Source: Ceratobasidium sp. AG-K (Eukaryota; Basidiomycota; Agaricomycetes; Cantharellales; Ceratobasidiaceae). Taken from it: a stretch of 64,000 nucleotides of DNA. Below are positions 37,701 through 50,523 of the stretch, piece by piece. Made by a program: the position numbers and the translations under genes. The stretch covers positions 372,001-436,000 of the forward strand of contig JAWNGF010000017.1 of the NCBI GenBank assembly GCA_037039685.1. The letters run 5' to 3'. Position 1 is the first letter of the stretch. Each line of letters begins with the position of its first letter. The notes beneath the pieces are model-generated. The model made no database searches, had not been told where the DNA came from, and worked only from the letters and a program-made list of their open reading frames with translations.

Positions 37701-39460
37701 GCAGACGAGTTTATCGATTTCGTGTTCCAGGTCATGGCTGCTGCAGTAGGTTAAGCTATCAAACCTATAATAGCGCTCGCTGATCAGAAACGTAGAACGA
37801 GCTCATGCTTGAACAGCTTACCGAAATCTGCTCCACTGTTATACTCCGGCATATCACACTCAACAACTGCACCACTGTCCTGACCGATGTATCCCCGTTC
37901 TATTCCCCAAAACTCAAGGCCCTTATACACAACTACATTGCGGTCAACATGGAATCTCTGCTCGAGAAGCGAACATTGGACCGTTTGACACACGATACGA
38001 TGAAATCCCTGGCTGCATTCGTCCGGACGCAACAAGCAATCAAATCGCCGCATACACGCTCGGGAGCTTGGATAACTGCGGTTATGGATAGACAGGATGA
38101 ATGGCTCAAACTGCAGGATTTCCCGACCATAGTAGTTCGCAATGGTCCTCCAGGCCGCCAAGCACGCATCTCGCCCAAATTATCTCCCGTGGGCCCGACC
38201 TCTCCCAAGACGCCTCGTCGAATATCTTCGTTTACCTTGCCGCCCACGCCTCAAAGATCCGGCGGGGCCAGACCAAATGCTCGGCAGGACGAAATGTTTA
38301 CCATGGATGAAGAAGGCGCCGGAACCTCTGAGGCTCTATCACCGACCAGAGCTGAGCCGACCACAGGCCCAGTTCCCGACTTGCCGCCTCCGGCGAGTTC
38401 GCCAACCCCTGTGTCTAATCAAGTTTGGAAAGGTTTGGGAGCTACGAAGACCGAGTACGTCCAAAATAAATTGAAACTATTCCCACTAAATCCTTTGGTT
38501 AGGCGCGTCGATATGAGGTCAATTATGGCTAATGAGGCGGCTAGTTCAAAGCCAAATCGCTCCCTATTAGTTCGCATAACTGGATTTGATACGACTAGTC
38601 AACCAGCTTCTCCAAGCAAGACCGCCCAAAAGGAAAGAGCGCAATTACCCTCCAGACAGCCTGCACAGGTTGCAACCCCTCCCGCATCTGCAAGCAGCTC
38701 ATGGAGAGATCCACCTTCCTCTGCTCAACGGCCGAATGCTCGTCCCGGAGAATTCCCGAGTCTATCCGAGTCGGGGACCAACGCCCGCCAGAGAATCACG
38801 TCTACACCGACACCCGGGCCTTCACCATCGTCGGTTCCAAAGCCTAGTACGCAGCCCACAAATACGACCCGACCCCCACGAGTTCCCCCTGTCCAAGCGC
38901 CTCTGCCCCCACCCGCTTTCCCTGGACTTGGGCCCGTGATCATTCCAAAACGATCTACCAGCGGAACTGAGAATCCCCGTCGGCGAAATGCTTCGTGAGT
39001 GTATTGGTTCATCCTGTCGGTTGAATGACTCGCCTGACCTTGGATACTTTACAGCGAGGCATGGTCAGCTCCACCCCCGATGCCGGCCCCCGCTCCTGGA
39101 CCTTCTGGACTGGTCTCATTCTCCGAGATTCAGCAACAGCAAAACGCTCAAAAGAATCAACATGATGCAGGAAGGTCGAAGAGAAGTCTGTTAGAAATTC
39201 AAGCCGAGGAGGCAGAGCGCGCTCGGGTGCTGCAAGAGGAAGAACTGGCTCGTGCACGAGAAGCCGAGGACCTAGCGGCAGAGATGCAGTTTATGCAGTG
39301 GTGGCATGCTGAAGAGGCACGCGTAAAGAAAGAGATGGAGGGTGGTAAAGGTGGTGGTGGGGGAGGAAAGGGTCGTAGGAAAGGGAGGGGTACAGGTGGA
39401 AAGAAGAACAAGGGAGCAGGCCCAGGTCCGAAGACTGTTGCATCCACCACGGGCCCTTGA
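34738..39460 (+). CDS. Ankyrin-RCC1-BTB protein (IBTK-like)
   Basis: Nine exons (34738-35267, 35319-35473, 35523-35583, 35636-36080, 36128-36201, 36249-37636, 37687-37745, 37796-38994, 39055-39460) give about 1438 residues. An in-frame 48-nt intron at 38455-38502 is possible. Ankyrin repeats come first (DALGRTVLHLACADL, ESGWTALHRALYAG). RCC1 repeats follow (LLVWGSNR, ACGFGGVGRLG, DVLSWGMNRFHQLGY, DLYTWGTNSGQLGY), then two BTB domains (GVINLPVHRTVVLARSSVL and DICLELADRSVYCHSVVLRA). The C-terminus is Pro/Ser-rich, with a charged coiled coil and a Gly/Lys-rich end. The order matches the IBTK family, whose human member is a CUL3 adaptor. That role here is inference. Confidence 0.75.
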
Positions 39461-39678
39461 GCCCCTCTATGCTAGAATATACACTATGATACATGTATGC
39501 TAGGGCTCTATGGATATGGAATTATGGAATTTGTGCCTATTGATACCAGCCCTGCCACTTGCCATCACCCGTGTCAACAACCCAACGGGGTTAGCGCCGC
39601 CAGGTTCGAGCTTCGCCAAATTAATTGCATTTAAATTTTGATTAGAGCTGACCATTTCGACCATCACCCCTCATTAAA

Positions 39679-41239
39679 ATGTCTAAACCACAACCAGACC
39701 AGCCCAAGAAACTCAAGCGACCGAGAGGCTTGCTAGCATCACGCAAGGCTGGGGCCAATCCAAGCGACTCGGAACCTGTCTCTAAAAAAGCTCGAGCAGA
39801 AGATGATTCTACTCCTCAAGACCCGGAGGAGCTCAAGGTTCAAGACTGGCAGGATCTGGAAGAGCTGTTTGAGAATACTTTGGATACACTTCACGGTAAG
39901 GCAACAAACGGTACCATTAACTACTACCCCAATTAATATACGTTGTGATTAGGTACGAGCTGGACCAGTGCAGTCCCACTAGTTCGTGGAGTTTTACACG
40001 AATGTGCTAGGCTTGTATCAGTATACAACGACCCAACTCTCATATACTCGCCGCTGGAAGGGGAGCCCAACCCAAAATTTGCTACCACGCCAGCGGTAAG
40101 TGTGGGATCACCTTCGTCGTCAATTACCACTGATCACATAAGCATAGTCAGCATTTTACACAATCTACGCGTCTGCATGGCTTCTCATGGGCACTCTCGC
40201 ACAAAATGAGCCCACATTACTAACTGAGGGCGAGCCGAAAGACCCTCTGGAGTATGTTTTATCTGCATTGGCGGCTTGCGAGAAGGGACAACAAGCTTTG
40301 GATGCAAGAGGACAACCAAAGATTTGGGATGTAAGTCACCCTCTGTTCTTCTGACGATAAATTCGATTTATTTTTATTTACATCATTTACAGTTGGAGCT
40401 TACTTGGGGCCGGACATTGATTCTCGCAGCCCAACAGCTTGCGGAGAGTGACTCGGACGAGGATGCACAGACGTCTCAAGACGAAAATACAAAGGCTGAC
40501 GCGATCGGCCCGGACGTACCAACTGCGCTCAGCCGGGGATTGGACCACCTTTCATACGCAATCGAACACCGTCCAACAGGGATCCCCGAGAATGAACGGG
40601 CGACGGCGAACGAACGGTTTGCACGTGTGCTCTTGGAGGCGGGACAGGGTATTTTGGCAGCTACAGAGGGGCTTCAGCCCACCGAGGAAGAGGGGCCACA
40701 AGATACCGAGCGACTAGTAAAATATCTCCGCAATGCCTACGACCTCTTCGTTCGGGCCGAGAAGCTGCCTGATATTCCTTCAGAAATAAGCGCTCAATCC
40801 ATTCTTGGCGCTGCTCAGGCCGGGTTGGCAATTGGCTCTTCTTTAGCCGAGACACTTGAGGACAAGGACGATACCGAGTCTGGAAAGGAAAATGAGTTGA
40901 AGAGCTCAGCGATCCAGTCGTTGAGAGATGGTGAGTAATACACATTCATTTCAAACTATCGGTTACAAATGAATGTTATAGCTGTTGAGCGATTCGACTC
41001 GGTTCGTAGCTCGAACCAGCCCTCGAAAGGCTCAAAACCAGCATCAGTTGATGAAGAGGAAATTAAGCCCTTGGTAAGCAAGCACTGGGCGGCGGGTTGC
41101 TAGGTTTTAATGACTCTGACGCTATCCGTAGCTCCAAGAGTCCCTAGTCACTCTCGCAACACTCCTTCCTGAAGGATCCGAGCAAGATACCATATATGCG
41201 CGATACCAAGAAGAAGGAGGGGTACTAGACGAAGATTAA
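39679..41239 (+). CDS. ETT1/Nro1-like protein (enhancer of translation termination)
   Basis: Six exons (39679-39895, 39953-40095, 40148-40330, 40393-40930, 40982-41073, 41132-41239) give 426 residues. The N-terminus is basic and proline-rich (KKLKRPRGLLASRKAG), like a nuclear-localisation region. Helical repeats follow (VPLVRGVLHECARLVSVY, FYTIYASAWLLMGTLA, LELTWGRTLILAAQQLA), with an acidic linker and further helices (LGAAQAGLAIGSSLAE). This fits the fungal Nro1/ETT1 family, implicated in stop-codon recognition and, in fission yeast, in Ofd1 control. The family assignment is from memory of length and motif pattern. The start lies 219 bp after the IBTK-like stop, same strand. Confidence 0.55.
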
Positions 41240-41539
41240 TCGGCCTCAAAGCGATCTAAGCAGGGCGGTCGCATTAGGTAAGTGGCCAGCGTTCTACCTG
41301 CGTATACAATGACAGAACGTGAGCCATGAAAATCCGTATTTAGTTGTGGTGGCTCCGGGATCCTATTACAGTAAATGTCCACCTCGAAACCAACTGCCGC
41401 GATTCTCAAGAGTTTCGGTGGCAGGCACCCAAGGAATCTCTTTAAATGTCCTGCAAGGTACAATGTTCGTGTGTTTCGGGATTCTCGATGAGATGTCTGA
41501 CGAATCTTATAACTTTATGAGTCATCTATAGTTGAAATG

Positions 41540-44396
41540 CTATAGCCATGATGCACTTACACATGCTGAATATGCTCCTTGATATTTTCTCCCCACGAAA
41601 GCTGAAATCGTAACCAAGTGTTCCAATAGCCTCAACGCAGACCTTACACGAGTACGGATTATTGTTGAGGCAAGCCTCAATGGCTGTATAATTCTGGCCT
41701 TTGGCCTGTAGATTACACCAGTACCAGCTTGAAAGTTTCGAAACTCTAATTGCAAGTCTCTGCTTAAATACTCGTCATAATATAATGAGCTCCCGGCTCC
41801 GGACTGTCGATGAGGTGCCTGGGAATGGCACAATTCACTATGAGTCCTACGGGTAAACCATGAAATACACTTACACCGCACGGATGTGATCTTCAATGTA
41901 CTTCTCCCCCCTGATCTTGCTAAATATCCCAGCACCCTTCATGCACACCTTGCACGAGTAAGTCCCATCTTCGGAACGGGACTCTCTGACAATGGTACTC
42001 TTGTCGACTATTTGTACCAGAGGCCGGCCAGGGATGGAAGTATCAATGTCATGCATGAATACATATGTAAAGTCCTCGGCGTTACGGAACCGGCGGGAAG
42101 CTGCGATGGTTTGGTAGTGGGACGCTTCGATCTGGTAATGAGTGATCTGGTTGCCAACGTGAGTCAACGTGGCTCGTGAAACCCAAAGACTCCCACCATT
42201 TCACCCCAAGTGCGAAACATAGGATATTCGCAGCATCGTACACAATGAAACGAGTATCCCAGAGAGCTAAGTTCAAGATGTGATGCATTGGGTCGCTTTA
42301 TTTCTTTCAATAAAGCTTTCGCTACGCCAGATGCGTAAGCACTGTAGGCCATGCTGCTTTCATTACCAGAAGAGTCCCGGAAACCCTGAGGGTAGAAACA
42401 TGAAGTCCCAAAAACTGCGTCAGCGCGAAGCAGCTTCCTCGTATCCAGCGGGAGTATGTCGATGGGCTGCGGGTCCTCTTCCTCTCCAGTTGTTAGGTTG
42501 AAGGAAGTTCCTTGTGTGTCGATGGGCTGAGTGTCCGCTGGCATCGACTTGACGAGTTCACATTCGAGTGTTGTGCGCCAATTATCGACTCCCTGGATAA
42601 ATGCATCGCGTCGAGCGGCTAGTTGAAGCTGAAATGCGTCTCTTGGAATGTCATTATCCACAAGCGTCTCAAAGTCTGGCCAAGCTTCTATTAAATGCGC
42701 TGATGGGTGTGAAACATCTAAGGAATAACATTCCTGAAGATCGCCGCCACATTAAAAACGTAAAAACGCGTGATAAGCAACACTCACTCGGGGCTGAGCA
42801 TGCAGGTTGGGATCTACGGCATCCTCGGAGATCGAGCCAGAGTTGGAGGGGACAGGGCTATTCTGACTCATCTTCGTTGCCCGAATGAGGGGGGTTAGTT
42901 TTTTCAATTCCGATATTAACCAGCTTCGTAGCGCGAATAACCGCTCTGCCCTACGGTTTCTCGCCAGCTCCTCAATTCGATCCTGGCGAGTAGATTCCAT
43001 GAGCTTGACCAGCTTGGGTAGGATCGTTTCCCAAACTATGTCCCAGATTAGGTAGTTAGACACTGTCCCGGAGTAGTCAACGGTGCTCACCTTGGTTCTC
43101 AAGTGGCTCAGCAGTGCAAACAAGAGCAGCCCATTCTTGCCCCCGTTCCCATAAATAGTGCGTAAAATCTTCCGACTGCCAGTCGAGTGCTCTCAGGCGC
43201 GCCTCTATCCTGTAATCCGTTCGTCGAATGTTGGCACTGCTAGCACGTAACTCAAGACTCTGTACACTTACTCTACCTGACGAGCCCTTGCGCGCCTCGC
43301 GATATCTTCTCGCTCTTCGTTCTCTCTTACCCACTGCCAGGTTTCCAGGGTCCTGGTGAACTACACCAATACTGCATCAGGATCTTGGTGGCAATTGAGT
43401 TTTGAAAAGACACGCAAACCTCTTGGATTCCCTTCACAAGCTTGCGTCGCTCCTTTATCCAGGCGTTGAGTTTCTCCTCGCACCCGGCCTTTTTCAGAGC
43501 ATCATGCTCAGCTTGGACAGTTTGAATGTCCTTGGTGAGGCACGAAACATTGCCTCGCCCAGCATCCTGATGTACTAGATAACGAGACAGTTAGCCAAAT
43601 ACTTCGCGTTTGATGCAAATACATACGACAATAACTGGCCAATACCTTTTTAGGATTGGTTTTCTTGATACATATGAGACTTGCCGAAGCAAGGCGTTAG
43701 AGTTGCGTGATCCGATTTGCTCGCGTGGGATGCTCACCTCGTTTTCTGGCAGGCCACACACAAACGGACCAGCAAAATTAGATAGCCTCTTTGGTTGGTC
43801 GGTTCACCGCAGATCTGGAAAAAGATTAGCTTCACCCATTTCAAGACCAATTACTGGGGCAGTCGACGTACCGAGCACTCGTTAAGGAATAACAACCCCG
43901 CGTATCTAAGTTCGGATAAGTCTTCAGGACACTGAGGCAAATTCTTGATATTAAGTCGCGCAGTGCGCCATATTGGGATAGACGAGCGGCTCGTAAGCAG
44001 ACCATTGAAAAACTTGCTAACTCGAGTCAGCAGAACAATATCTATAGGAAAGAGGTATCTGGCAATCTGAAACACAGTGAGCGATGTGCCAAAGCCGATG
44101 CAACCCAGTGATGCTTGCCTCAACAAACAACTCGAGCGGCAAGCCCATCAACGGCGTATAAGTTGGGCGAGCAGATCTGTCTTCATTATTTTCCGATTTT
44201 AATGATGCTGCCTGTCGAGCGCGTTTTCGGGACGCGGCCGCGGGTTTGGTTCGGGCTTTTGCTGGCTTCTTGGTCGGTCGTGGCTTGTCGCTCACGGCAA
44301 CTTTAGCTGTGCCTATTCTTTTGTTCAAGTCCTCAGGTTTTTTTGATTCAGAACATGCAAACTCTATGAGTACCTGGATCTTGTCTGGGGCGCCAT
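41540..44396 (-). CDS. F-box protein with zinc-binding cassettes (multi-exon)
   Basis: The start MAPQTRSR (ATG at 44396-44394) splices to a basic Lys/Ala/Pro-rich linker, then the F-box PLMGLPLELFVE / IARYLFPIDIVLLTRVSKFF. The F-box is split by an intron with a GC donor (GCAAGC). Next are PIWRTARLNIKNLP, a CSICGEP...CVACQK zinc-ribbon-like pair, charged coiled-coil exons (KKAGCEEKLNAWIKERRKLV, TDYRIEARLRALDW) and an acidic linker. The C-terminus has zinc-finger-like YSCKVC...RGEK cassettes. The architecture is typical of the expanded F-box families of Rhizoctonia-type fungi, as SCF adaptors. The middle splice sites around 43560-43730 and the last exon are uncertain. The second cassette (41654-41560) is partly out of frame with the first. 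Confidence 0.6.
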
Positions 44397-45656
44397 ATGC
44401 CTGCTTGTATCGGTGATCGTCGCCACAACGAAGATCCAACCAAAGAATTTCAAATACTCATCACGTCTACAACTCCAAACAGAGCCCGCCGACCAAATGA
44501 AATCGGGTGACCCATGACTAGCACACACGTAGGCCAGGCCCAAACACATGATTTCAACATGGACACCAGGATTATATATTCACTAACAAAAACTCAAGGG
44601 CTTCCCTTCTGAAAATTTGCCCAGGTGTCGCGACCAACAATAGTTCTGGGTTCTTGGCCAGGTGTTTGATAGGCCATGAGAACTAGCCAACCTAGCCGTG
44701 CCCAGGTACGCTTTTATATTTCAAACACAGTGATCGGCATTACTCACAATAAGCGGCAGTTGTCTTGAAATAGCGATTGCAGTTAAGGCAAAACACGACT
44801 CTGATTCATATTTTATATTATGGGTTGCCATTCTTATCTCGTTGGAAATTAAACCTGCAGGGTAAGGCTAACCAGGGCGCACAGTCGCATTCACACGTCG
44901 TGCAGACGGGCATATGTCACTTCCTTCCCGGGAACGGAATGGCCCCTCCGAGCCCAAGCGGAGCAGTGAAATCCACACAAAGTGGCAGCCGCGTATACAT
45001 GAGTCTCGTAGATTGATGAACAAAGAGTTCAAATCATATTAGTCGAGTTACCGTCTTCCTATTCCACGTAACTGGCAGGTAATTTATTACTCTTGGCTGC
45101 CAAAGCGCTCTCGTATTCCACTTTCTCGTGCAGATCATCAATGTCATATCACGAGGCTGAGAGGATACACCGCTCAATCGACAGAGAAGGCAGAATTATG
45201 ACCCTAATTTGGCAAAAATCAAACAAGGAACACGACGGTAGCCACGTGAGCATACCCGGTCGCTACCCGATCTTGACATCTCTCTTCCTCGGATAGACTT
45301 TCCGAGTTTACACGCGACATTAATCAAATGCTTGTTCCCAGGTCCCGCCACCGACGATACTGCCCTGACCGTTGACTTGTATCAGCTCGCGTGGACGATC
45401 CTACTCTTGGCATGGTATTTGTCGAGTAACCACGGCTAATTATTACAGTGACTTCTTCGTAGCCCCCGTTCGGCTTGGCAAGGATCTCCTATAGCAACCT
45501 CCTTTCGGCGTCCGTCCCAACGCACAGCTATAAGACCGGACATGCCAGTGCAACAAACCCAACAAACAGCTTTTCTTTTCTCAGACCTAGCGTCACTTAC
45601 TCTCATTCAACCCCACTTTCGCTTTAAATCACATTCACTTCTCCACTACCAACATC
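44397..45656. other. Intergenic, no gene seen
   Basis: 1.26 kb between the F-box gene and the pectate lyase. CT-rich leader sequence precedes the pectate lyase start. No supportable gene in either orientation. Confidence 0.45.
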
Positions 45657-46577
45657 ATGGTCTCTTTCACTTTTGCCACTGTCGCCGCCGCCGTTGCGCT
45701 CTTTGCCCAGACCGCAGTCGCTGTCCCCTCGCCGAGCGTTGACGCCAACGGCGTGTATGTCAAGCGCGGCGCAAGCTGCACCTTCCCCAATCCTTCCAAG
45801 ACCACCAGCTTGAGCGCTGCCAAGGTCGTCTCCGGCACTTTCGATGGTAAGTTGGCGCATATATCCCAATGGCAAGGCAGCTGATTGGGTGCATAGGTGG
45901 ACTTGCTCGCTTGACCGTGGCAAGGGCGCTTGCTCTGGCCAGAAGGAGGGTGGCGACAAGGACGCTGTCTTCCTGCTCGAGAACGGCGCCACTCTCAAGT
46001 GAGTTTGGAATCCAGTGCCATGAATCCCGGTATTGACCTAGCACCCAGGAACGTCGTCATCGGCGCCAACCAGGCCGAGGGCATCCACTGCAAGGGCAGC
46101 TGCAACATCTACAACGCCTGGTTCGAGGATGTCTGCGAGGATGCCATCACCCTCAAGCAGACCTCAGGTACCTCCAACATCGTCGGGGGCGGTGCCAAGG
46201 GTGCAAGCGACAAGGTCATCCAGCACAATGGCGGCGGAAGCGTTGTGATCGACTCCTACTGCGTCCAGGACTTTGGCAAGCTTTACCGTGCATGCGGAAA
46301 CTGCAAGACGCAGTACAAGCGCTCTGTGACGATTAGCAATGTGATTGCGAAGAACGGCAAGCTTTTGGCCGGAATCAACTCGAACTATGGGGATGTTGCG
46401 ACAATCAAGACTAGCACCAACTCGTACAGCAGCGTGAAGTCGGTCTGCGACACTTTCCAGGGCAACAACAGCGGCAAGGAGCCTAGCAAGCTCACCTCCA
46501 ACAAGTCCAACTCCAAGTGAGTGATATGTTCTATGTGTTGACCAACTACTGACTTTCCGTCCAGCTGCAAGTTCTAG
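45657..46577 (+). pseudogene. Pectate lyase family 3 gene with an apparent 1-nt frameshift
   Basis: Exons 45657-45846, 45897-45998, 46049-46516 and 46565-46577 encode a signal peptide (FATVAAAVALFAQTAVA) and the compact PL3 fold: [88 protein letters not shown] and a Cys-ended tail (NCKF). PL3 enzymes cleave polygalacturonate by calcium-dependent beta-elimination and aid plant-tissue maceration. Joining exon 1 (phase 1) to exon 2 at the only good acceptor puts the start of exon 2 one base out of frame near 45912; the family frame resumes at LDRGKG. Either the gene is broken or one base is missing from the assembly. All other parts look intact. Confidence 0.8.
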
Positions 46578-47224
46578 AGTGGGGTCCTGGTTTGATTTAC
46601 CCGACTGGATGCTGGGCTTCTTTGAGGAGATTTTGTTATACTTAGACTGGTTCTGTCTTTCTTTTCGCTGGCGTATTACCTTCGTTCATATTGTGTCATT
46701 ATCTACGGGTATAGCGACGCTTAATGCATTTGGTTGATTTACATTGCCATAACTTGATGTGTCCTAGAAAATCTTCTTATTCTCAAACGAAGAGGTACCA
46801 TATCACATCTGGAAATAACGAAATATACAGCGCCTAACAAAACCTCTCCAAAACATCGTTTTTTAGAGTAAAGCTGCAATATGTCTAGAGTTACCTAGTG
46901 TAAAAATCCAAATAATTCCACGTTCGAGAGTATAAGATCTTGTCTAAAAATGGGTACTTGCGCGCGCAACGATCCGAAACGAAGGAGTTGTTTGCGAACC
47001 AAAACTAAAGGGGCGTTGAAGAGGATATGTCACCACAACTTCCGCCCCCTTGAAACTGCCAGCCGCATTGTAACCAAAGCAAATTGTCTCACACCATATA
47101 CCCTATGACTTAGGGCTATGCCATTGCAACTATATACATTGCATATAGACTGTATAATCAGGGGTAGGCCAACCGCAAGACTGAATGGTTTTCGTGTTAA
47201 GAATTGTTACTCACAGTTAGTACG

Positions 47225-47637
47225 GATTTTAACGAACCGAGCATTCTTCAAGAAACATCAGGGTCGCATACTGAAACAGATAAGCTCAAGGGATTGGGGC
47301 AGATCCTTGACGTAAACATTCGGATGGACAGTTCGCCAGATAGGTGCAGAAGAATGATGTTCAGGCATACGGCGAAAGAATTTGTGAGATCGTCCAAGCA
47401 TTATCATATCTATAGGAAATAGATTTTTCGCGACCTGAGATATACAATGAAGCGTCAGTAAATTTGACCAATGAATACCCGTATTCTCACCTCGATATAG
47501 AGTTCCAGTGGAAAGGTCATAAGAAGTGGGTAGGTGAATGGCATCGGTTCGCTAGAATCTTCATGTGTTTCCGAGTGCTGAGCATATTTTCGAGACACAG
47601 CCGTAGACAGTTTGAGTTGCGTGGACCTCTGTGTCAT
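47225..47637 (-). pseudogene. F-box gene relic
   Basis: On the minus strand, PLLMTFPLELYIE splices over a GTGAGA...CTCAG intron to VAKNLFPIDMIMLGRSHKFF and APIWRTVHPNVYVKDLP. This parallels the F-box of the gene at 44396-41540. A frameshift near 47260 precedes YATLMFLEECS. The donor that follows in the intact gene (TCG then GTACG) is altered to GTTCG, and similarity ends there. It is a truncated duplicate. 46578-47224 and 47638-48129 hold nothing else recognised. Confidence 0.6.
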
Positions 47638-48129
47638 TCTTCACTTCTCGTTGGGACTACACGCAATCGTGCTTCATGATGCAAAAAAAGTATGGTCAGG
47701 GGCGAATAAGGCGGAAAGAAACACCTACATCTCAGAATTTTACTAGGGGCACCGAGTCCTGTGCACTGTGGCTATCAGCACAAGTTGGGAGCCACAGATT
47801 GCAAATAATGACCATTCAGCGCCGGGCAGTCAGTACGCACATGACAGTTCCCATTCTGGGACTAGGGTCGATTACGAAGAAGCGCCTGTTCGGCTCCCGC
47901 ATTGGCTTCCACCGACTCAGGCAAGACGGCCCGCAGACGGCCGGTGCCGCTCGGGGGTTATATAATGCCTATGCCCGACCGGTTGCCGAGTGCATTGCCG
48001 AGAAGTGCACGTGCAAATTCTAAGTGCACGAGGACGAAGCTCGAGTGAAGGCCTAAACAACTACTGCCACACTCGCGGGGAGTTAGTTACAATAGATGTA
48101 TATAAACATAATGTATATACAAATGGTCT

Positions 48130-50523
48130 TTAATGGAAGCTCCGTGAGTCTTTCCGATACTGCCACCTTTCGGGCGAGGCGGGAATCGGCCTTGTAGTGG
48201 TGTTATGCTGTGTCAGGGGCTGGCTTTGTGTGGGTGGCAACGATGGTGCTGTACGACGAAGGAGGCCACGAATCCTCGACGTCAACTGCTCGAGGGCGTC
48301 GGCATATTGCTCGTATGCCTGTCGGTGAGTGGAGCCTTCGAGGTCGCGGTGGTGTATATGATCTAGGGCAGCGTGTACGTCTGGGATCAATTTGATCGAT
48401 TTTTTCAGAGTGTATGTCGTGCGCGCAATCATCTGCTCGGAAAGTCCGTGCGCGCTAGTGCTTTCGGGCTACGAATAAAGGGTCGGTAAGCGCTTGTGAT
48501 GGAGCTATTGAGTTGTCCTGACCTTGTTGATCTCGTGGCTTGACGACGACCATTGATCTTCGTCAACATCACTCCCATCACTCGTTGCGGCGCCGCTGGT
48601 GTCCTCCCATCTCTCGTCGTCATCACAGTCGCCCTCACCCTCGTCCTCGGCACTGTCCTGCGAGTCCAAGCAGTCCAAATCGCCTAGGAACCCGCCGCGT
48701 AGGGCCTCATCCACGTATTGCGCCACTCGCGAGACTGCCGAATGCGCGCTGGACAAGCCGAATCCCGACTCGTTTGGGGCCGAATTTGAGCCCCCGTGTC
48801 GCTCGACTAGCACATATCGATTGGCCGCAGCGTGTAGGCGAACCGCAGACGCTTTGTCGGTAGGTAATCCGATCTCGGGTGTGTACGCGATCGGCTCGTT
48901 GAGCTGGTACTGCAGTGCCCACGCACGAAACGCCTGGATCTGGGATAATCCCGCACGCATGTGCTTGCACGCTCCACCACGCTGCTGGAAGTCCGGGCAT
49001 GTGCACGACCCAGTGGAGTCGTACCCGAACCAGATGCTATAGCCAACGGGGGATCCGTGTGGGTCGAGCGAGTTCAGCGACCAGCATGTGAGTTGAATGC
49101 CGGCCTGTTGTACAACCGGGGCACTGACTCGACTCGCTTGAAGCAGCAGTCCCGCCTCGCGGTCTCGTGCTGCGTCGCTCTGCAAAAAGGCGACTGGGCG
49201 CTCGATGGGTTTACGTCCACCATCCCCAAGGAGCTGACTTGCGCCCGGGACTCCTTCAAGTGCCCTCCGTAACATCACCCGCTCCTCCTCCTCGAGTCGG
49301 CGCTGCTCGAAGATGCTTGGGGCAATCTTCGTCGATAGCATCATTACGAGTGTGTCGGCGCGAACTCTTCGGCCGCCTCTTGACCAGCGCTTCAAGTGCC
49401 GGTGCTTGAGCAGCCCGTTGAATGACTCGAGATGGTTGGTGGTGTGGATTACCCCCTCGAGTGTGACCCCAATGATTGCCGCTGCCCTCAGTCGCCCGAA
49501 CTCCGACCAGCTCTCCCATAGCGCCTCAGATAGCCAGTAGGATGATAGATATTGGACATGTGAGAGTCCCCTCGCTGCAGCGGTTGCTAACGACGGTGTA
49601 GCTGACATATTATTCAACGTTGCAATCTCCTGGTGAACCAGGCCCCAAGCCCGTTTAAAGTTTGTTGACCGTACAAGCTGGTTCTTGAGGGTGACCAGCC
49701 GGTCACGAATGGTTGATCCACCGGCCAAACTCTTTGGTAAGAGCTTAGCTCGGTGATTAGCCCAGGACTGACGGAGGTGGAACTGGCAGATAAGCAGATG
49801 AATGTCCCGGAATACATTGACTAAGGCGCCCCGCTCCTTGAAGTCTGTGTCCGTGATAGCTACAGCTGGCTGGAACTCCGCCTGGCTGTAGGAAGAGACT
49901 GATTGCTTCCACTCCGACAGAAGTTTGATCAGAATGGATGTGTCGTAACCACTGGACGAGGATTTGTTGCCTGTTGGAGCTGAGAACAAGAGGAAGGCCA
50001 GAGGTACGCCGTGATTCCGCTCATCCACACCCATGACAATGAACAAAAGGAGCCTCCGATCACAGACCCCAAAAGTCCCGTCGAGCAGAATCTGTTTGCG
50101 GCAACCATAACGCCATGCGGCCTCTTTCATCTCGTTGGTTGCAATGCAAACCTCCAAGCGGTTCTCCTTCTCGGTGCAAGTGGAATAATGGAATATGGCC
50201 TGTGCAAGGACAGGGTGATATGATAGTGATTGTGGGTCGAGCCAATTATGAATGTTCTGGTGAGGCTCCTCCTTCACATCAATGCCTTGTGTTTGGAAAT
50301 ACTGTGTATACAGGCTTGCCAAATCGTACCAACGGAGCAGGTACTGATACTGGCCCAAGAATTCCGACTGGTCACAATATTGGCGTCTAGCAACCATCTC
50401 GCGGTTTTGTGCTTGTATCTCGGTGATACTGCTTGACACTGTGAGCATTTGAAGAGATGTAATGGGACTAGACTTACGTTGCTCCATTACAAAGTTGTTC
50501 GAGTGCCAACTCGAATACACTAG
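48130..50523 (-). pseudogene. MULE transposase with SWIM zinc finger, 5' part cut off by a retrotransposon
   Basis: Exon 50523-48523 plus a final exon 48468-48130 give about 780 residues. Mutator-like (MULE) DDE signatures are visible: ILLDGTFGVCD (first Asp), AITDTDFKERGAL (second Asp), LICQFHLRQSWANH, and TTNHLESFNGLLKHRHL. A SWIM motif (CTCPDFQQRGGACKHM) follows, then an acidic tail and a helical last exon (KKSIKLIPDVHAALDHIHHR). The frame is open right up to 50523, where the LTR of Gypsy element 1 begins. The N-terminal DNA-binding part is therefore displaced beyond the nest, outside the window. Terminal inverted repeats were not identified. Confidence 0.75.

Noticed and set aside
47631..48023. 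130-codon plus-strand ORF
   Set aside because: No ATG context, domain, signal peptide or splice support. It overlaps the upstream end of the F-box relic on the other strand.
48807..49519. Long plus- and minus-strand ORFs overlapping the MULE gene
   Set aside because: They are shadow frames of the transposase reading frame, which alone shows DDE and SWIM motifs.
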